A DNA stretch of 64,000 bases from Manis javanica (GCF_040802235.1 NC_133156.1:183842351-183906350), one strand, 5' to 3'; positions 1-11,269 are shown, counted from the stretch's first letter. A program made the numbers and translations. The notes: generated by a model not told the origin, from the sequence alone.

Positions 1-97
1 CCCAAAATACTGCTTCTACTACTACTGTAAGTATTACTAAAACTATTCTCCTTTTCTAGTCAATTTTGGTAATTTGAAAATTTTGCTCACAAAATTT

Positions 98-751
98 TGT
101 TTAAAGTATCATTGATATACAATCTTACGATGGTTTCACATGAACACATTGTGGTTTCAGCGTCCAGCCATATTATCAAGTCCCCCGTCCAATGTAGTCA
201 CTGTCCATCAGCATAGTAGGATGCTATGGAGTCATTACTTGTCTTCCCCTTGCTGTGCGGCCTTCCCTGTGACCTACCTATGTTGGGAGTGCTAATTATA
301 ATGCCCCTTAATCCCCTTCTTCCTCCCTCCCTACCCCCTTCCCTTTAGCAGGTAACTGCTAGTCCCTTCTTGGAGTCTGTGAGTCTGCTGCTGTTTCATT
401 CTTTGAGTTTTGCTGTGTAATTATACTCCACAAACTAGTGAAATCATTTGGTACTTGTCTTTCTCCACCTCTCCCCCTGGCTTATTTCATTGAGCATAAT
501 ACCCTCTAGCTCCATCCATGTTACAAATGGTAAGATTTGGTTTCTTCTTATGGCTGAATAATACTCCATTGTGTGTATATACCACATCTTCTTTATCCAT
601 TCATCTACCAATGGACACTTAGGTTGCTTCCATATTTTGGCTATTGTAACTAGTGCTGTAATAAACATAGGGGTGCATATGTCTTTTGAATCAGGGATCT
701 TGTTTTCTTTGGGTAAATTCCTAGGAGTGGAATTACTGGGTCAAGTGGTAA
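98..751 (-). mobile_element. LINE-1 fragment, 5'-truncated, young type
   Basis: The end of L1 ORF2 reads on the minus strand between about 668 and 444. It carries the hallmark C-terminal motifs of the L1 reverse transcriptase protein (TIAKIWKQPKCP, EWIKKMWYIHTMEYYSAI). The 3' UTR then runs to about 98, ending in a tail whose plus-strand form is a run around 'gtatcattgatatac'. The copy covers only the last part of ORF2 and the UTR, the usual result of incomplete reverse transcription. The same tail occurs at 27017-27630. No intact ORF2 survives, so the copy is dead. Confidence 0.9.
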
Positions 752-780
752 AAAATTTTTTTTAATTATTAGAATAAATT

Positions 781-975
781 TTTCTTTTGTTTTCATATGT
801 CTACTGTATTAATCTTCCCTTTTTCATTCCTAGTATCACTTTTCTAATGTTTCATGCCTTTTTTTCATTAGTTTTGTCAGAGTTCTATTTTCCTTTTTTA
901 AGAACCAACTTTTATATCATCATCTCTATTGTTTCTTTGTCTTCTCTTTCATTGACTTTTACTTCTTAATTATTT
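781..975 (-). mobile_element. Old LINE-1 fragment (ORF2 interior)
   Basis: The AT-rich plus strand contains degraded complements of the L1 reverse-transcriptase region, such as 'agaaccaacttttatatca' followed by a T/C-rich tract. It is much more diverged than the neighbouring L1 and directly abuts its truncated 5' end. It was probably the older substrate into which the younger copy inserted. Confidence 0.55.
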
Positions 976-1669
976 TTAAACTAGTTTTGTAATTGGTAAA
1001 TAATATAAAGGGTCATTTTCTCTCACAAACTGTTATACAAAGACTAATTACCTAAAAGATTAGACAAAAGATTAAAAAAAGAAATCTATGTGTTTTATAA
1101 ACATAAGAAAAAGACCTTACTTGCAAGTAAAATAATAATTCTTTAATGGTGGACTTCTAGGCTTGAGGGGATGAGAGACATTTTAGAGCAATTGCCCAGT
1201 GGGGGAAACCCTGGATTACAACCTTGAGGCCACTAATCCCAACCTGTTTTTTATTTACTGGTATTAGACAAGGCACAGACTTCTGTTTCCTCTTCTGTAA
1301 ATAGTGACTAATAAAAAATGGCCCAACCTACCTAACTTTATTGGCGGGGTATCAAACAGATACTGAACGTGGGAGATGCCTGAACTCCCACACTATCCTG
1401 TGTCCAGTTTTTCTTTTCCTGCAGGTGGCAGTAGGGAGGGGCTGCGGATGTGAACCCAGCCTCTCCTGGCAGGACTGCTTACCTAGCCTTTTAAGGAACA
1501 TTATTTTGAAGGAAAGGAAAGGGTTTTATTCTCTCTTTACCTCATGGTGCCAACTGTCTTATCTCTTTTTCAGCTGTTTTGTTTTTTATTTTGTGTTAAG
1601 GTTTTATAATTCTGTATTCTGTTGGAAACAAGTCCCAAGACCCGGGAGTCAGGAATGGGTGATCTCTAT
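976..1669. other. No recognised feature
   Basis: This is AT-rich then mixed sequence between L1 debris and the hAT element. I see no coding similarity or clear repeat. Chance open frames here lack any recognisable domain. Confidence 0.4.
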
Positions 1670-1978
1670 CAGCAGTTCTCAAAGGTTTTGCTCTCACGAT
1701 CCTTCTATACTCTTAAAAATTACTGAGGATTTTAGAAATTTTTATTTGTGTGGGCTGTAGCTATTGATATTTGCCATAATACAAATATGGAAACAAGTAT
1801 TAGAAACTGAGGCTTTATAAGTATTTTAAAAATAACAATGATAATTCCTTTTAATGTTAACAAATTTTTATAAAAAATGTATTTTCTAAAATAAAAAGTT
1901 TAGAAGAGTCATACTGTTTTACAGTTTTGCAAATGTATTTTTTTGCCATTGAATAGAATTTATTTATTTTGTCTGTGT

Positions 1979-2702
1979 ATTTTTTTATTGAAGCATAGTT
2001 GATATAGAATATTATATTGGTTTCAAATATACAACACAGTGATTCAACAGTTACACACATTAGTAAATCCTCACCCTGACTGGTGTTAACAAAGAAAGAT
2101 GTTTCAGAATCATTGACTATATTCTCCATGCTGCACTTCCATCCCTGTGACCAGCTTATTATGGTTGAGATTTTTGTGCCTCTTTATCCCTTTCACTCAC
2201 CCCAACCTCTCCCCCATGGTAACCACCAGTCACTGCTCAGTGACTGTGAGTCTATTGCTGTTTTTTTCTTTTCTTTTCTTTTTTTTTTTTAAATTCCACA
2301 TACCAGTGAAATCATATGGCATTTGTCTTTCCCTGCCTGGCTTATTTCAGTTAGCATAATACCCTCTAGGCTCATCCTTGTTGGTGCAAATGGCAGGATT
2401 TCTTTTTTTCTAATGAATGAATAATACTCCATTGTATATATGTACCATGTCTTCTTTATCCATTCACCTGTTAATGGGCACTTTGGTTGCTTCTATATCT
2501 TGGCTATTTGTAAATAAGGCAGCTGTAAACATAGGGGTGCATATATCTGTTTGAATCAGAGATTTTGTTTTCTTCAGGTTTATTCCTAGAAGTGGAGTTA
2601 CTGGGTCATATGGTATTTCTGTTTTTAGTTTTTTGAGGAACCTCCATACTGCTTTCCACAGTGGCTGCACCATTGTACATTTCCACCAGCAGTGGAGGAG
2701 GG
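1979..2702 (-). mobile_element. LINE-1 fragment inserted in the hAT element
   Basis: Minus-strand translation around 2702-2464 gives the L1 ORF2 C-terminal region (LLHCWWKCTMVQPLWKAVW, then a YDPVTPLLGI motif). The 3' UTR then runs down to the plus-strand start 'tttttttattgaagcata'. hAT coding similarity resumes right at about 2705, so this L1 is younger than the transposon. It is more diverged than the L1 at 98-751 and has a different UTR end, indicating an older subfamily. Confidence 0.85.
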
Positions 2703-3542
2703 TGCGAATGTCTTCATTGCCTGACTTAACAGAAGACAGCTGGATTCTCATACCTGCCTGTGTATTCAGTCTGTTGTGATATATTGCTTTGGTGGAGCAG
2801 TGAATAAAATGCATCTTCATACAGAGTTGTAGTTGGAAAAAGTAGGAGTACTTTAATAGCCTTTTCACATAATTGTGGGTATCTTCTTTGATATGTCACC
2901 AGAATTGGACAAATAGTAACTTCTGAAAAATCAGTTACAATGTGGAATCTGAAACCATATCAATGACTTCTCATACTAGGTTATATTAACTTTTGTTGAT
3001 CCCTTTTGCACTTTGAATGAGTCTTTCATTTGTGCTGATTTTGAAACATCATGCATTGGTCATTTGGAAAGTAATGGCTCAGTGATTTAAGCAGATCTCC
3101 CAAATGTAGACACATTTTTATCTAATCTACAATATTGTTTTTGTTAATATGATCACTGGTTTCAGCAGCAAAGTCTTTAGGTATGGGGAAGCTGTTCAGC
3201 TCATGGTGTGGATACAAATGTCCTAAAGTTCTAATTTTCTCTTGACAGCTCAAATTTTATCTTTGGCAAAAAATACTATCAGTTGTTTTTCTTGATGTGA
3301 CAAGCTCACTTCATTCATTTTCGAGAAAATGTCTGCCAGATGCCCAAGTTTGCATAATCATACTTTGTCAACCATTCTTTCTAATAAAAATGATGTTTCA
3401 TTAAGAAAGCAGGTAGTTCAGCTCTCCACACAAACACTCATGTATGTGCATCCAGCACTACAGCATGCAACAGAGGTGCTTTATGCATAGACTGTTAACA
3501 GGTTTGTACTCAAAATGAATAATTACTGCTCTATCATGGACA

Positions 3543-3582
3543 TTTTTATGTGAAATTGGCCTTTCTGTTAAATTGTAGTATG
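3543..3582. repeat. 40-bp segment duplicated at 4281-4320 (donor-side copy)
   Basis: This 40-bp stretch inside the hAT element, starting tttttatgtgaaattgg and ending attgtagtatg, recurs at 4281-4320 with two substitutions. The second copy sits outside the transposon, so shared ancestry of the whole element does not explain the match. Confidence 0.75.
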
Positions 3583-4079
3583 TGGGGGTGAAGAATATGA
3601 CTTCTTGATTTGTGTTAAGGCTCCAGCTGTTTTACCCAGTGTTGCTTTGTATTGTCAGTGCAGATATCAACAAAGTGAACAGTGCAGAAAAGTCTTGGTA
3701 TTATTATAAAAATGTTCTTTACTCTTAGGCCACCCTGAAGGGGTCTTGCAGACGCCCAGGAGTCCAGGAATTGTAATTTGAGAGCCTCTGATCTATGTGA
3801 TCATGGGTGATAACAGCTCATGGTTTGGAATACCTCGGCTTTCCTGGGGCTTAGTTTTCTCAACTGTATGGGGGGCTTGGGCAGGCTTTCAGTTTCTCCA
3901 CACTGTTGGACCATTTGCTAGTTCTTGAAACCATTTCTCCCCTAGAAACTGTGACTGCTGTAGCAATCTGTGTAGCCAACTGTGATTGCAGCTGTAGCTC
4001 CTCCTCAGTCCACCTCCTACACGTGGGTGTTCTCCTTGTTGTGTCACCTCCTCCTTTGCTCCCTGGGTAATCTTATCCC

Positions 4080-4600
4080 CTCCCTGCTCTTTAACCATCC
4101 CCTGCGGGCTGAAAGCTCCCAAATCTCTATCTTCAGTCCAGATGTCTGTCCTGGGCTTCAGTTCCAGCTACTCTGGGACCTTTCCACCTGTATGTCCTAC
4201 TGACATGTCAAAATCAGAATGTCTAGACTGAGTTCATTATCTTCCCCCACACATTGTCTCCTCTTCCAGAACAACCAGTCTTTTTATGTGAAGTTGGCCT
4301 TTTTGTTAAATTGTAGTATGAAGCACCCACTGCTTCAGCCAGAAGCCCAGGAGCCCTCCTCTCCTTCTCTGGCCCCCTCACTTCCCTCATCTAATCATCT
4401 GGGCCTGTCAGTTCTGCCTCCTGAATATTTTTCAGTCTCTCAGCTCTTTCCAGCCCCCCCACCCCCACTCCACTGCTTCAGGTCAGGCCCTCATCACTTC
4501 TTACCCAAGCTATTAGAAGAGCCTTCTTCCTGGTCCCCCGTCCCACCTTTCCAACCTGTACTCTACAGCTCAGGCAGGAAACCATAAGAGTTACCTTCTC
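4080..4600 (+). mobile_element. LINE-2 (L2) fragment
   Basis: The sequence follows the plus-sense L2 3' region: a 'gacatgtcaaaatcagaa' block, then 'ttcattatcttccccc', then the 'gccctcatcacttcttaccc' and 'agagccttcttcctggtc' blocks. It is interrupted by the 40-bp hAT-like copy at 4281-4320. The continuation of the same L2 appears at about 5152-5570, so the material between may be nested insertions. Confidence 0.75.
4281..4320. repeat. Orphan 40-bp copy of hAT-internal sequence inside an L2
   Basis: It matches 3543-3582 at 38 of 40 positions in the same orientation. L2-like sequence flanks it on both sides (…ccagaacaaccagtc before, aagcacccactgcttcagcc after). It looks like a small patch insertion copied from about 740 bp away. 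Confidence 0.7.
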
Positions 4601-4611
4601 AGTTCTTTTTT

Positions 4612-4930
4612 TCCATTAAATAAATATATATTGAGCACTTATCATGCCAGCCAGTGTGTAGGACACTGGAGATACAACACAACAGACATGCCCCCTGGCC
4701 TCCAGCCCTCACAGTGTATGAGGGGAGAGAAAAAAATACAGGGCATAGGTAATCAAAACAATGCAGTGGAGAGAGACCTGGAGAAGGGGGTGCCTGGCAA
4801 ACCCTAGAAGCCTTAGCTGAAGGCTAGCTGAGTCTGAGGGATGGCTGGAAAACACTTCCTGGAGGAAGCAACACTCTGAGACTGCACTCTGGGTGGGAGT
4901 TAGCTAGAAGGGGCGGAAGTGTGGTGGTGA
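4612..4930 (-). mobile_element. LINE-2 fragment, reverse orientation
   Basis: The plus strand begins with 'aaatatatattgagcact' then a 'gccagtgtgtaggacact' block, and includes 'ctcacagtgtatgagggga'. These are the reverse complement of the L2 3' end. It lies in the opposite orientation to the L2 pieces on both sides, consistent with a separate insertion. Confidence 0.65.
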
Positions 4931-4933
4931 AGA

Positions 4934-4949
4934 GCTTTCCTGGTAATTT
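4934..4949 (+). repeat. Target-site duplication, left copy
   Basis: The 16-mer gctttcctggtaattt is repeated exactly at 5136-5151 and brackets the L1 tail fragment. Confidence 0.9.
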
Positions 4950-5135
4950 TTTTTTTTTGGTATCATTAATCTACAGTTACATGAGGAACATTATGTTTAC
5001 TAGACTCCCCCCTTCACCAACCCCATTAGTCACTGTCCATCAGTGTAGTAAGATGCTGTAAAATCACTACTTGTCTTCTGTGTTGCACAGCCTTCCCCGT
5101 GCCCCCCCACGCACATTATACATGCTAATCGTAAG
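4950..5135 (-). mobile_element. Very short LINE-1 insertion (3' UTR only)
   Basis: A plus-strand T tract is followed by 'ggtatcattaatctacag' and the L1 UTR blocks 'gtcactgtccatcagtgta' and 'aaatcactacttgtcttct'. A perfect 16-bp target-site duplication flanks it, showing one complete insertion event of about 186 bp. The same tail type occurs in plus sense at 53515-53673. Confidence 0.92.
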
Positions 5136-5151
5136 GCTTTCCTGGTAATTT
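5136..5151 (+). repeat. Target-site duplication, right copy
   Basis: Exact repeat of 4934-4949. The AT-rich 3' half fits L1 endonuclease priming on a T-rich site. Confidence 0.9.
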
Positions 5152-5570
5152 GATCAACTAATTTCCCCACTTAAAGCCCTCTTCTGAGCTTCACCACTGC
5201 CTGTGGGATCAAGCCCACATTCCTCCCCACAGAACACCCATGTGATACTTGTATTCACCCCAAGCTGCTTTCAGTTCTCTCCAGCCCGGGCTCACTCCCT
5301 CACAGCCCCAGGCCTTTGCACACTTCGTAGGTTCCTCCTGCCTTCCCCCCCTCCCACCCACTCAGAATGATCAATGTCAGCTGACTCAGGAGACCTTCCC
5401 TGACCCTCCCACGTAGACTTTGTGGCTCCCTGTCCTGTACTCTGCACCTGTGCACACGCTTGGACTCCTGTGCACTCATCATGTCGTTTGAGCTTGTTCG
5501 CGTGTGTCTCTGACTCTTGCTCCTGCCTGCTAGTACAGGATCCCGGGTCCCACCTAGTTTCCACACCCTT
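5152..5570 (+). mobile_element. LINE-2 fragment, continuation
   Basis: It contains the plus-sense L2 blocks 'caccactgcctgtgggatc', 'ggcctttgcacacttcgt' and 'gaccttccctgaccctccc'. These follow in L2 order from the piece at 4080-4600, so the two are probably one L2 split by nested insertions. Confidence 0.7.
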
Positions 5571-7080
5571 ACCCTAAGAGCATTTTGGACGTCCCCAGGG
5601 TGTGTGTCTCCAGTGTGCTGGTGGATAAGGTTAGACAGTTACCCCCACCCCCACCCTGCTATCTTTTCCTGTCCTCTAGCTCTGCCACCTCCCTTTGCCC
5701 CAGCCACACCCAATGGAGCTATCAGTTCTGCCGGACATTGCCACACCTATCAGGCACCCACACCTGTTGGGAGCCACTGACTCTCCTTTACTGTAGGAGC
5801 AGGGCTGTAGGTCTGCTGATGCCCCCATTGCCTTATAGAACAGTGGGGTTTGGCCCCGCTGATATGTCTGAATCACAGCTACCACTCTAGCTCAGAATTA
5901 CCTCTTTCTTTCCACTGAGCAAAACTTTGTCTCTGGGTCATCTTCTGTGCCTGGCCCCTCCTTCCCTTAGAAATAATTCTTTCTCAGTGGGTGTCTCAAT
6001 CCCTCATGCAAATAGATCTCCTGAGGTTCTGCCCACCAGTGGGCTAGACTGGTGTCACCTGCATTACCCTCCATCTCCAGCCTGGAGGCAAAACATGTAT
6101 GGATATTTATTTATTTAAAATGGTAGGTAACTAAGCAATACTGAATACAGCTTTGCCACTAAAAAAATCCAAGCAAACTAGAAATACATAGAATAGAAAA
6201 GTAAACTCCCTTTACATCTCTTCCCCTATCCTAAAGCTTACCCTTACTGGTAGGCAGTATTAATTATTTGGTGGAAATGTTCAGATATTTTGCTCTGCAT
6301 TTACACATATGTACGGCTAGCATGATATTTGAAAAATTAATCTCTGCCCCCCGAATTTTCCCCATTCTACTCTCACAATTCATGGAACTAATTCCTCCCA
6401 AGCCAGCTCCCAAGATTAGAAAATGTTATCAAACTTCAGGTATCTTTGGTTTTTGTGTGCCAAAAGCTTACACACATAGGGAAACTTCAGGATTTGCAGA
6501 AGAGCTCGTCGAAGAAAAAGGATTCGCCTGCCCAAACTGAATGCCTTGACTAGAAGCCAGATAGAAGAAGGATTTCACCTGGGATGGAAAGGCCCCCAGT
6601 TCTTTGCAGCCCTCTTCTCCCCAGACTGGCTGGTGCCAGAAGAGACGGGGGAGAAAGATCTGTGGTTTCCAGAGCCCCCGCCTTGCCTTCTAGTGGGGAG
6701 GCTAGGAGCAAAATCCCAGAGGTGGGGCCATGCTGTGGGGACACAGGCAGCCTGGTCCAAGATTCCTGGAAGCCCACGAGTGGCACAGAATGGCAGAGGC
6801 TACAAGACCTGGCCTTGTCTTCATAGCCACTACCTCTGGCTCATGCCTACCACTTCTTAGTGTTCTGGAGACCTCAGACATACCTAGAATTAAGTTTCCT
6901 GTTGGCAGGATGGAGGCATCCAGAAACATTGAGTTAGTTACAGAAACCAAAGTTTGGTCCCTTGCACACCCGAATTTGTAAAGTGAGATTCATTCCTGGG
7001 GCTTGTACTATTCATATTCTTGCAACTTTTGAAAAAAATTTCAATGTATCTTAAAGATGTTTCCACAACAGTAGATACAG
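5571..7080. other. Single-copy stretch, no gene recognised
   Basis: Mixed-composition sequence. Several overlapping chance open frames on both strands at 6540-6980 have no recognisable domain and no splice or codon pattern I can support. No repeat is identified with confidence. Confidence 0.4.
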
Positions 7081-7084
7081 GTTC

Positions 7085-7490
7085 ATTCTTTTTAGAAAAC
7101 AATGTTATTTTTACAAAAATACATGCTTATATAAATAGGAAATTCAACAGTACCAAAGGAGAAAGCAAAGTTCTCCAGTCTTCTGTTCCCATTCCCTTTA
7201 TGTAACTATTGCTACCAGCTTTTTGAGGTTTCTTCTAGAAAGTTCCTATGCAGATAAAGACATGTGTTTATTTCTGTGTAGCTCTTTTTACCCACAAAGA
7301 ACCTTACACTATACTTATCTGCAACTCTCTTTTAACAATTTGATCTTATCATTAAATAAATAGAGTTCAACTTCATTTCTATCAGTGATACCCAGTATTC
7401 CATAGAATGGATGTGCTACATGTATTTAAGCAGTTGATTGGCATAAGTTTCCAGATTTTTAGCCTTTACCAATTAAGGGCACAATGAACA
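7085..7490 (-). mobile_element. Old LINE-1 3' fragment
   Basis: The complement of an old L1 3' region is visible: 'cagtattccatagaatgga', 'cagttgattggcataag' and 'ggcacaatgaacat' in the order typical of L1M elements. A further piece with 'gaaactgctgggtcaga' lies at about 7740-7850, beyond a MIR. Confidence 0.6.
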
Positions 7491-7494
7491 TATT

Positions 7495-7738
7495 AATAGC
7501 TAGCATTTATTGACCATAGATACCACTTTGCATATAATAAGTCACATAACCCTGTGCCAGTTCAGTGAGATAGGCCCTATTATTGCTCCTGCTTCATGAA
7601 TGAAGGAACTAAGTCACAAAGAGTTGAATAACTTTCCTATGGTCACATACATAGGCGATGGTAGACCTGGGATTTGAAGCAGGCAGCAGGTCCCAAGCCT
7701 GCACTCTAGATTAGTACACTACAGCTCCTGCCTAGATG
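7495..7738 (+). mobile_element. MIR SINE
   Basis: A near full-length ancient MIR. It has 'tagctagcatttattgacc' at the start, the 'gagataggccctattattg' centre, 'gaaggaactaagtcaca', and the 'gacctgggatttgaagcagg' 3' region. It separates two old L1 pieces. Confidence 0.85.
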
Positions 7739-8380
7739 CCCTGCACCTGTGCTAATGTATCCATAGACTACATTTGTACAGTGAAACTGCTGGGTCAGAA
7801 TAAGTGCATGTTAACACTGAGTGGTTCTAATTGGTCAGAGGGTTATTTTGTGAAAAGAGCCCTGTGTTTCTTTTTATAATCAAGGGCAGAACCGAAGAGC
7901 TTCCTGAGAAGAGAAGGGCCAGGCTCCTGTGCCTCATAGGTGAGTGTGTTTTCGACGCATGGCCTAGGCCTTCAGCTCTGCATCCTATCTCCCTTCACCC
8001 CTCCCAGTGATCTTGGTAAACCCTGCTCAGGACCTCTAACAAGGCCACAGCCACAGGCTGCTGGAGAAGTCAGGCCCTTGGCTCCTTTCCTGTCTGCACC
8101 CTCTTGGTCTCTCAAGGGTGAGGGCACTTCCCACCTAGAAAGGCTGCCTAGGCCCCAGGTGCCTATTCCATCTGCAAGAAGAGAAAATGGCAGCTGCCCA
8201 GAGAAATGTAATTGGCTGCTCTTCCCTTCCCCACCTGCCCACTGCAACTCCTTACAGCTAACCACAAGAGGCCCCAGCGTGGGACCTTCAGGCCTGCATT
8301 CACATCAGACCTGCATAGAGCGGGGAGGTCGGAGCATGTGGCATGGCTTCTGCATGGCAGTAGCTTTTATAGGACTACAC

Positions 8381-8619
8381 CAGTGGTTCTCAGATGGGGA
8401 CAGTTTTGCACCCCATGCCTACCAGCAGGGGACATTCAGCAATGTTTGGAGGTATTTTTGGTTATCACAACGTGATGAGGGATAGGGGGGTGCTACTGGC
8501 ATATAGTGGGTGCTGAAAGGCCAGGGACACTGCTGAACATGCTGTAATGCCCAAGACAGCTGCTTACAACAGGGTTCTCTGGCCCGAAATGTCAGGAGCA
8601 CTGAGGCTGAGAAGGCCTG
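8381..8619 (-). mobile_element. MER20 hAT-type MITE
   Basis: It starts cagtggttctcag and ends gaggctgagaaggcctg. Between are the diagnostic blocks 'gacattcagcaatgtttgg', 'tatttttggttatcacaac' and 'gctactggcatatagtggg'. It is full length, non-coding, and typical of eutherian genomes. Open frames crossing it are not genes. Confidence 0.9.
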
Positions 8620-8689
8620 GGCTAGGAGGGCAGGCAGTGCACCGGCACACGGCTCGCCCCATAATTGCCTCTGCTTTCAGGAACAGCGG

Positions 8690-8870
8690 CAAATGCTTAC
8701 ATGTCTTGTTTGCTTGTAGCTGCCACTGTTCTGAGTGCTTGACATCCATGAACTCATTTAATCCTCCCAGCAAGTCCATGACGCAGGGCTCCACTGTTAC
8801 CACCCCCTCTTTACAGTTGAGGAAGCTGAGGCGTGGAGCTGCGAAGTGCCGAGCCTCAGGTTCCTCGGGT
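8690..8870 (+). mobile_element. MIR SINE
   Basis: MIR centre and 3' parts are visible: 'ttgacatccatgaactcat', 'ttaatcctcccagcaagtc', and 'ctttacagttgaggaagctg' followed by 'aggcg'. Confidence 0.75.
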
Positions 8871-9730
8871 CCCAGTCTAGGCTGGGCTTCCGTTAGAGCC
8901 TCTCACACAGTGCTCACGGCAAGCACTCCCTGGTTTCTCTCCTTTCTGTGCTCCTTCTGGAACCTTGGGAGCACCAGGAATTGTTTATATCTGTACAAGG
9001 AGGAAAAAAATTATTTGGCTGGTCTTTTCTTGCTATTTCTGAGTCCTCTGTTTGTGATGGCTTTTGTATTGTTTTCTTTACTGAGGTGAGTACTGATTGC
9101 AGAGATTGTGGACAACCATGAAAATTTACTTGTTGAATTTGCATGAAAAAGTCCTGCCCCTCCTGCAGTGTCTCTTAGGGCTCTTTTGACCTACTGGGCT
9201 GGGCTGCTTGGGTAGTAGATGTGCTTAGACTGGAGAGCAAACTTTCTCATCCAGGAGGACAGGAGGAGCTGGTGAGTCAGGCGTGGGACACCAGGGGCAC
9301 GGGACTGTTTTGACGAGGCTCAGAGTTTGTCAGAAGCTGGTGCTTCTCCAAAGGAGGCCTCCAACCGCAGGTTGGGAAGTTATAAAGGGAGTGAGGATGG
9401 CGGAAAAAGTACGAAGGGATCGGCTGGATCAAAGCCAACTTCACACCACAGGAAATGCTTATTGGTTCATTAATTATAGGATGTCATCGGATTGGCTTTG
9501 CCTCTGGGTGTGGGGGCAGTAACCAAGGCTTCAAACAAACAGGCCCATCACTCAACAATGATTAACAGCAACCATAGGCATCTTCACAGGACCAGATTGA
9601 CAGGTAGCCTGCAGTACACAGCCTCAAGTGTGGCCTGGCAACTGGGCTTGGATGGCACACCCGTGGAGCCAACGAGCCCATGCTCGTTCAGCCCACAAGG
9701 GCACAGGCATGGGCACAGATGTGATGCATT
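8871..9730. other. Single-copy stretch, no gene recognised
   Basis: I see no coding similarity, RNA gene or confident repeat. Chance frames such as 9283-9522 are short and domain-free. Confidence 0.35.
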
Positions 9731-9734
9731 CTCT

Positions 9735-9960
9735 CTTGGGCCATTTGCTGAGAACTTGCTGTGTACTAGGCACTGAGAGGAGTGCAGAAGAAATGTATGA
9801 CACAGACCTTACCTACAGGGGCTAGAGCATTGAGGAGAAAAGATTATGTTTGAAAAGTGAAACAGCAGCACAAGAAATATGTTACATATAAGTGATGCGG
9901 TTGCTTTGAGCCAAAGGAGAGTTCTGGACAGGGATTCGCCCCCAGGTGGATGGTAGTGGG
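9735..9960 (-). mobile_element. LINE-2 fragment, reverse orientation
   Basis: The blocks 'aacttgctgtgtactaggc' and 'agaccttacctacagggg', followed by a degraded interior, match reverse-complement L2. Confidence 0.5.
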
Positions 9961-9984
9961 CAAGGTGTGCTTCATACCACCACA

Positions 9985-10860
9985 TTTCTTCTAAGGGAAG
10001 TAGGAAATACAAAGAAGAAAATAAAAAATCATACTAATAACCCTTATCATAGACACATATTGTTACCATTTTGTCTTTTTTTTGTACTATTATGTCCTTT
10101 AACATTGTTTTTCTCTGCCTGTAGATTATATGCACACATATACATTTCATTACATAAATAGGTTCATACTGTACATACTGTTCTATGACTTACTTTTTAT
10201 ACTTAGCGGTAAGTTGCAGACAATTTTTCTTATCACTAAATAAAGTTCTTATGGATCGTATTTTACTGTGTACCTACCATAATTTAACTAATCCCTTATT
10301 TTTGCCTCTTTAGGTTACTAACAGTTGTGGCCTACATAAAATACTGACTTGGTGCACACCCATATTTTTATCCTTAGGATATAATCTTCAAGAATTGTTA
10401 GACCAAAGACTGTGCATACTTTCAATGATGTTGATACTTATTGCCCAGTTGCCTTCCAGGGAGGCTGTAACACCTTGGGCTCTCACTACCAGACAGTCTT
10501 ATGTGAGTATCTCTTCCACTACATCCTTCCTAACACTATGTATTATTATTTTTTTAATTGCCAATTTGATAAGCAAAACTAGTATTTCACTGTTGCTGCT
10601 TTATTTTGCTTTTCTTTATTATTATTTTATTACTTGGCCAATTAGTATTTTGATGAATTGTTTGATTATGTGCTTGGTATATTCTTTTTCTCATTTATTT
10701 GCACAGTATTTTATTTTTGTTATCTCGTGTGGTTTACCCTTTTTGTCTTGTTTTATAGGAGTACTGATCTATATGCAGGCTATTACCTCTTTCTCTTATA
10801 ACTATTTTATCTTAGATTGTCATTTGCCATTTAGTTTTGTTTGCTGTCTAAGAATTCATA
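9985..10860 (-). mobile_element. Old LINE-1 3' region
   Basis: AT-rich plus strand with reverse-complement L1M features: 'ggttcatactgtacatac', 'gacttactttttatactta', then a 'cccagttgccttccaggg' block and 'ccaatttgataagcaaaac'. The 164-codon chance frame inside it is a hydrophobic artefact of T-rich sequence. Confidence 0.65.
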
Positions 10861-10899
10861 AGTCTAAAAAGTTCATGTGCTCAGGGTAGTCTATATAGG

Positions 10900-11255
10900 T
10901 TTTCCAAACCACTGGGCTGAAAGTGGCGTGACTAGAATCAGGGCAGCCCATGGGCAGCCCCCGCGCTGGTACTGGAGTGGTAGGACAGGGCTGGCCTGCA
11001 GTTGGGGCCAGGCTGGAGAGGATGGAGCTGGACTGATTCAAGGCAGAGTGGACCTCGGGTTGGAGGGTGAGGAAGGAAGGGGAGCAGTGTGGGGTGACTC
11101 ACAGGATGCTGACCTGGGTGATGTGAGCAGGTGGAGGATGAGCGAGAATTGGGAATAGAGGAGGAGGAGGTGGGGGCAGGGCCAGAGATTGTTATAGTGC
11201 CCCTTGTCATGTTGATGGAGGCTCTCTATGGAGAGAACTCCTTGGTATTTGGATC
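10900..11255 (-). mobile_element. LINE-2 interior fragment, reverse orientation
   Basis: G-rich sequence with several motifs shared in order with 14060-14465, including 'cagagattgtta', 'ttgatggaggctc' and 'tatttggatctctagg'. Both copies fit reverse-complement L2 interior. Confidence 0.5.
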
Positions 11256-11269
11256 TCTAGGGCTGGGCT

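Larger units (their letters stand above)
1670..3789 (-). mobile_element. hAT-type DNA transposon remnant with decayed transposase, interrupted by L1
   Basis: The element is bounded by imperfect terminal inverted repeats, cagcagttctcaaa at 1670 and tttgagagcctctg ending at 3789. Flanking 8-mers atctctat and atctatgt are plausible diverged 8-bp target duplications, as hAT elements make. On the minus strand between about 3380 and 2705, translation resembles the C-terminal half of a Charlie/Zaphod-like hAT transposase. The dimerisation region near 2868-2705 contains residues such as NRLNTQAGMRIQLSS. Stops and frameshifts interrupt it, so it is inactive. An L1 fragment at about 1979-2702 splits it just after the dimerisation region. 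The exact family name is uncertain. Confidence 0.7.

Noticed and set aside
7940..9089. Two plus-strand open frames of about 180 codons each
   Set aside because: The frames cross a MER20 and a MIR, show no domain, and differ in composition along their length. They are chance frames in repeats.
10395..10889. 164-codon hydrophobic frame resembling a membrane protein
   Set aside because: It is T-rich reverse-strand L1 UTR, which naturally translates as Leu/Ile/Phe-rich peptide.
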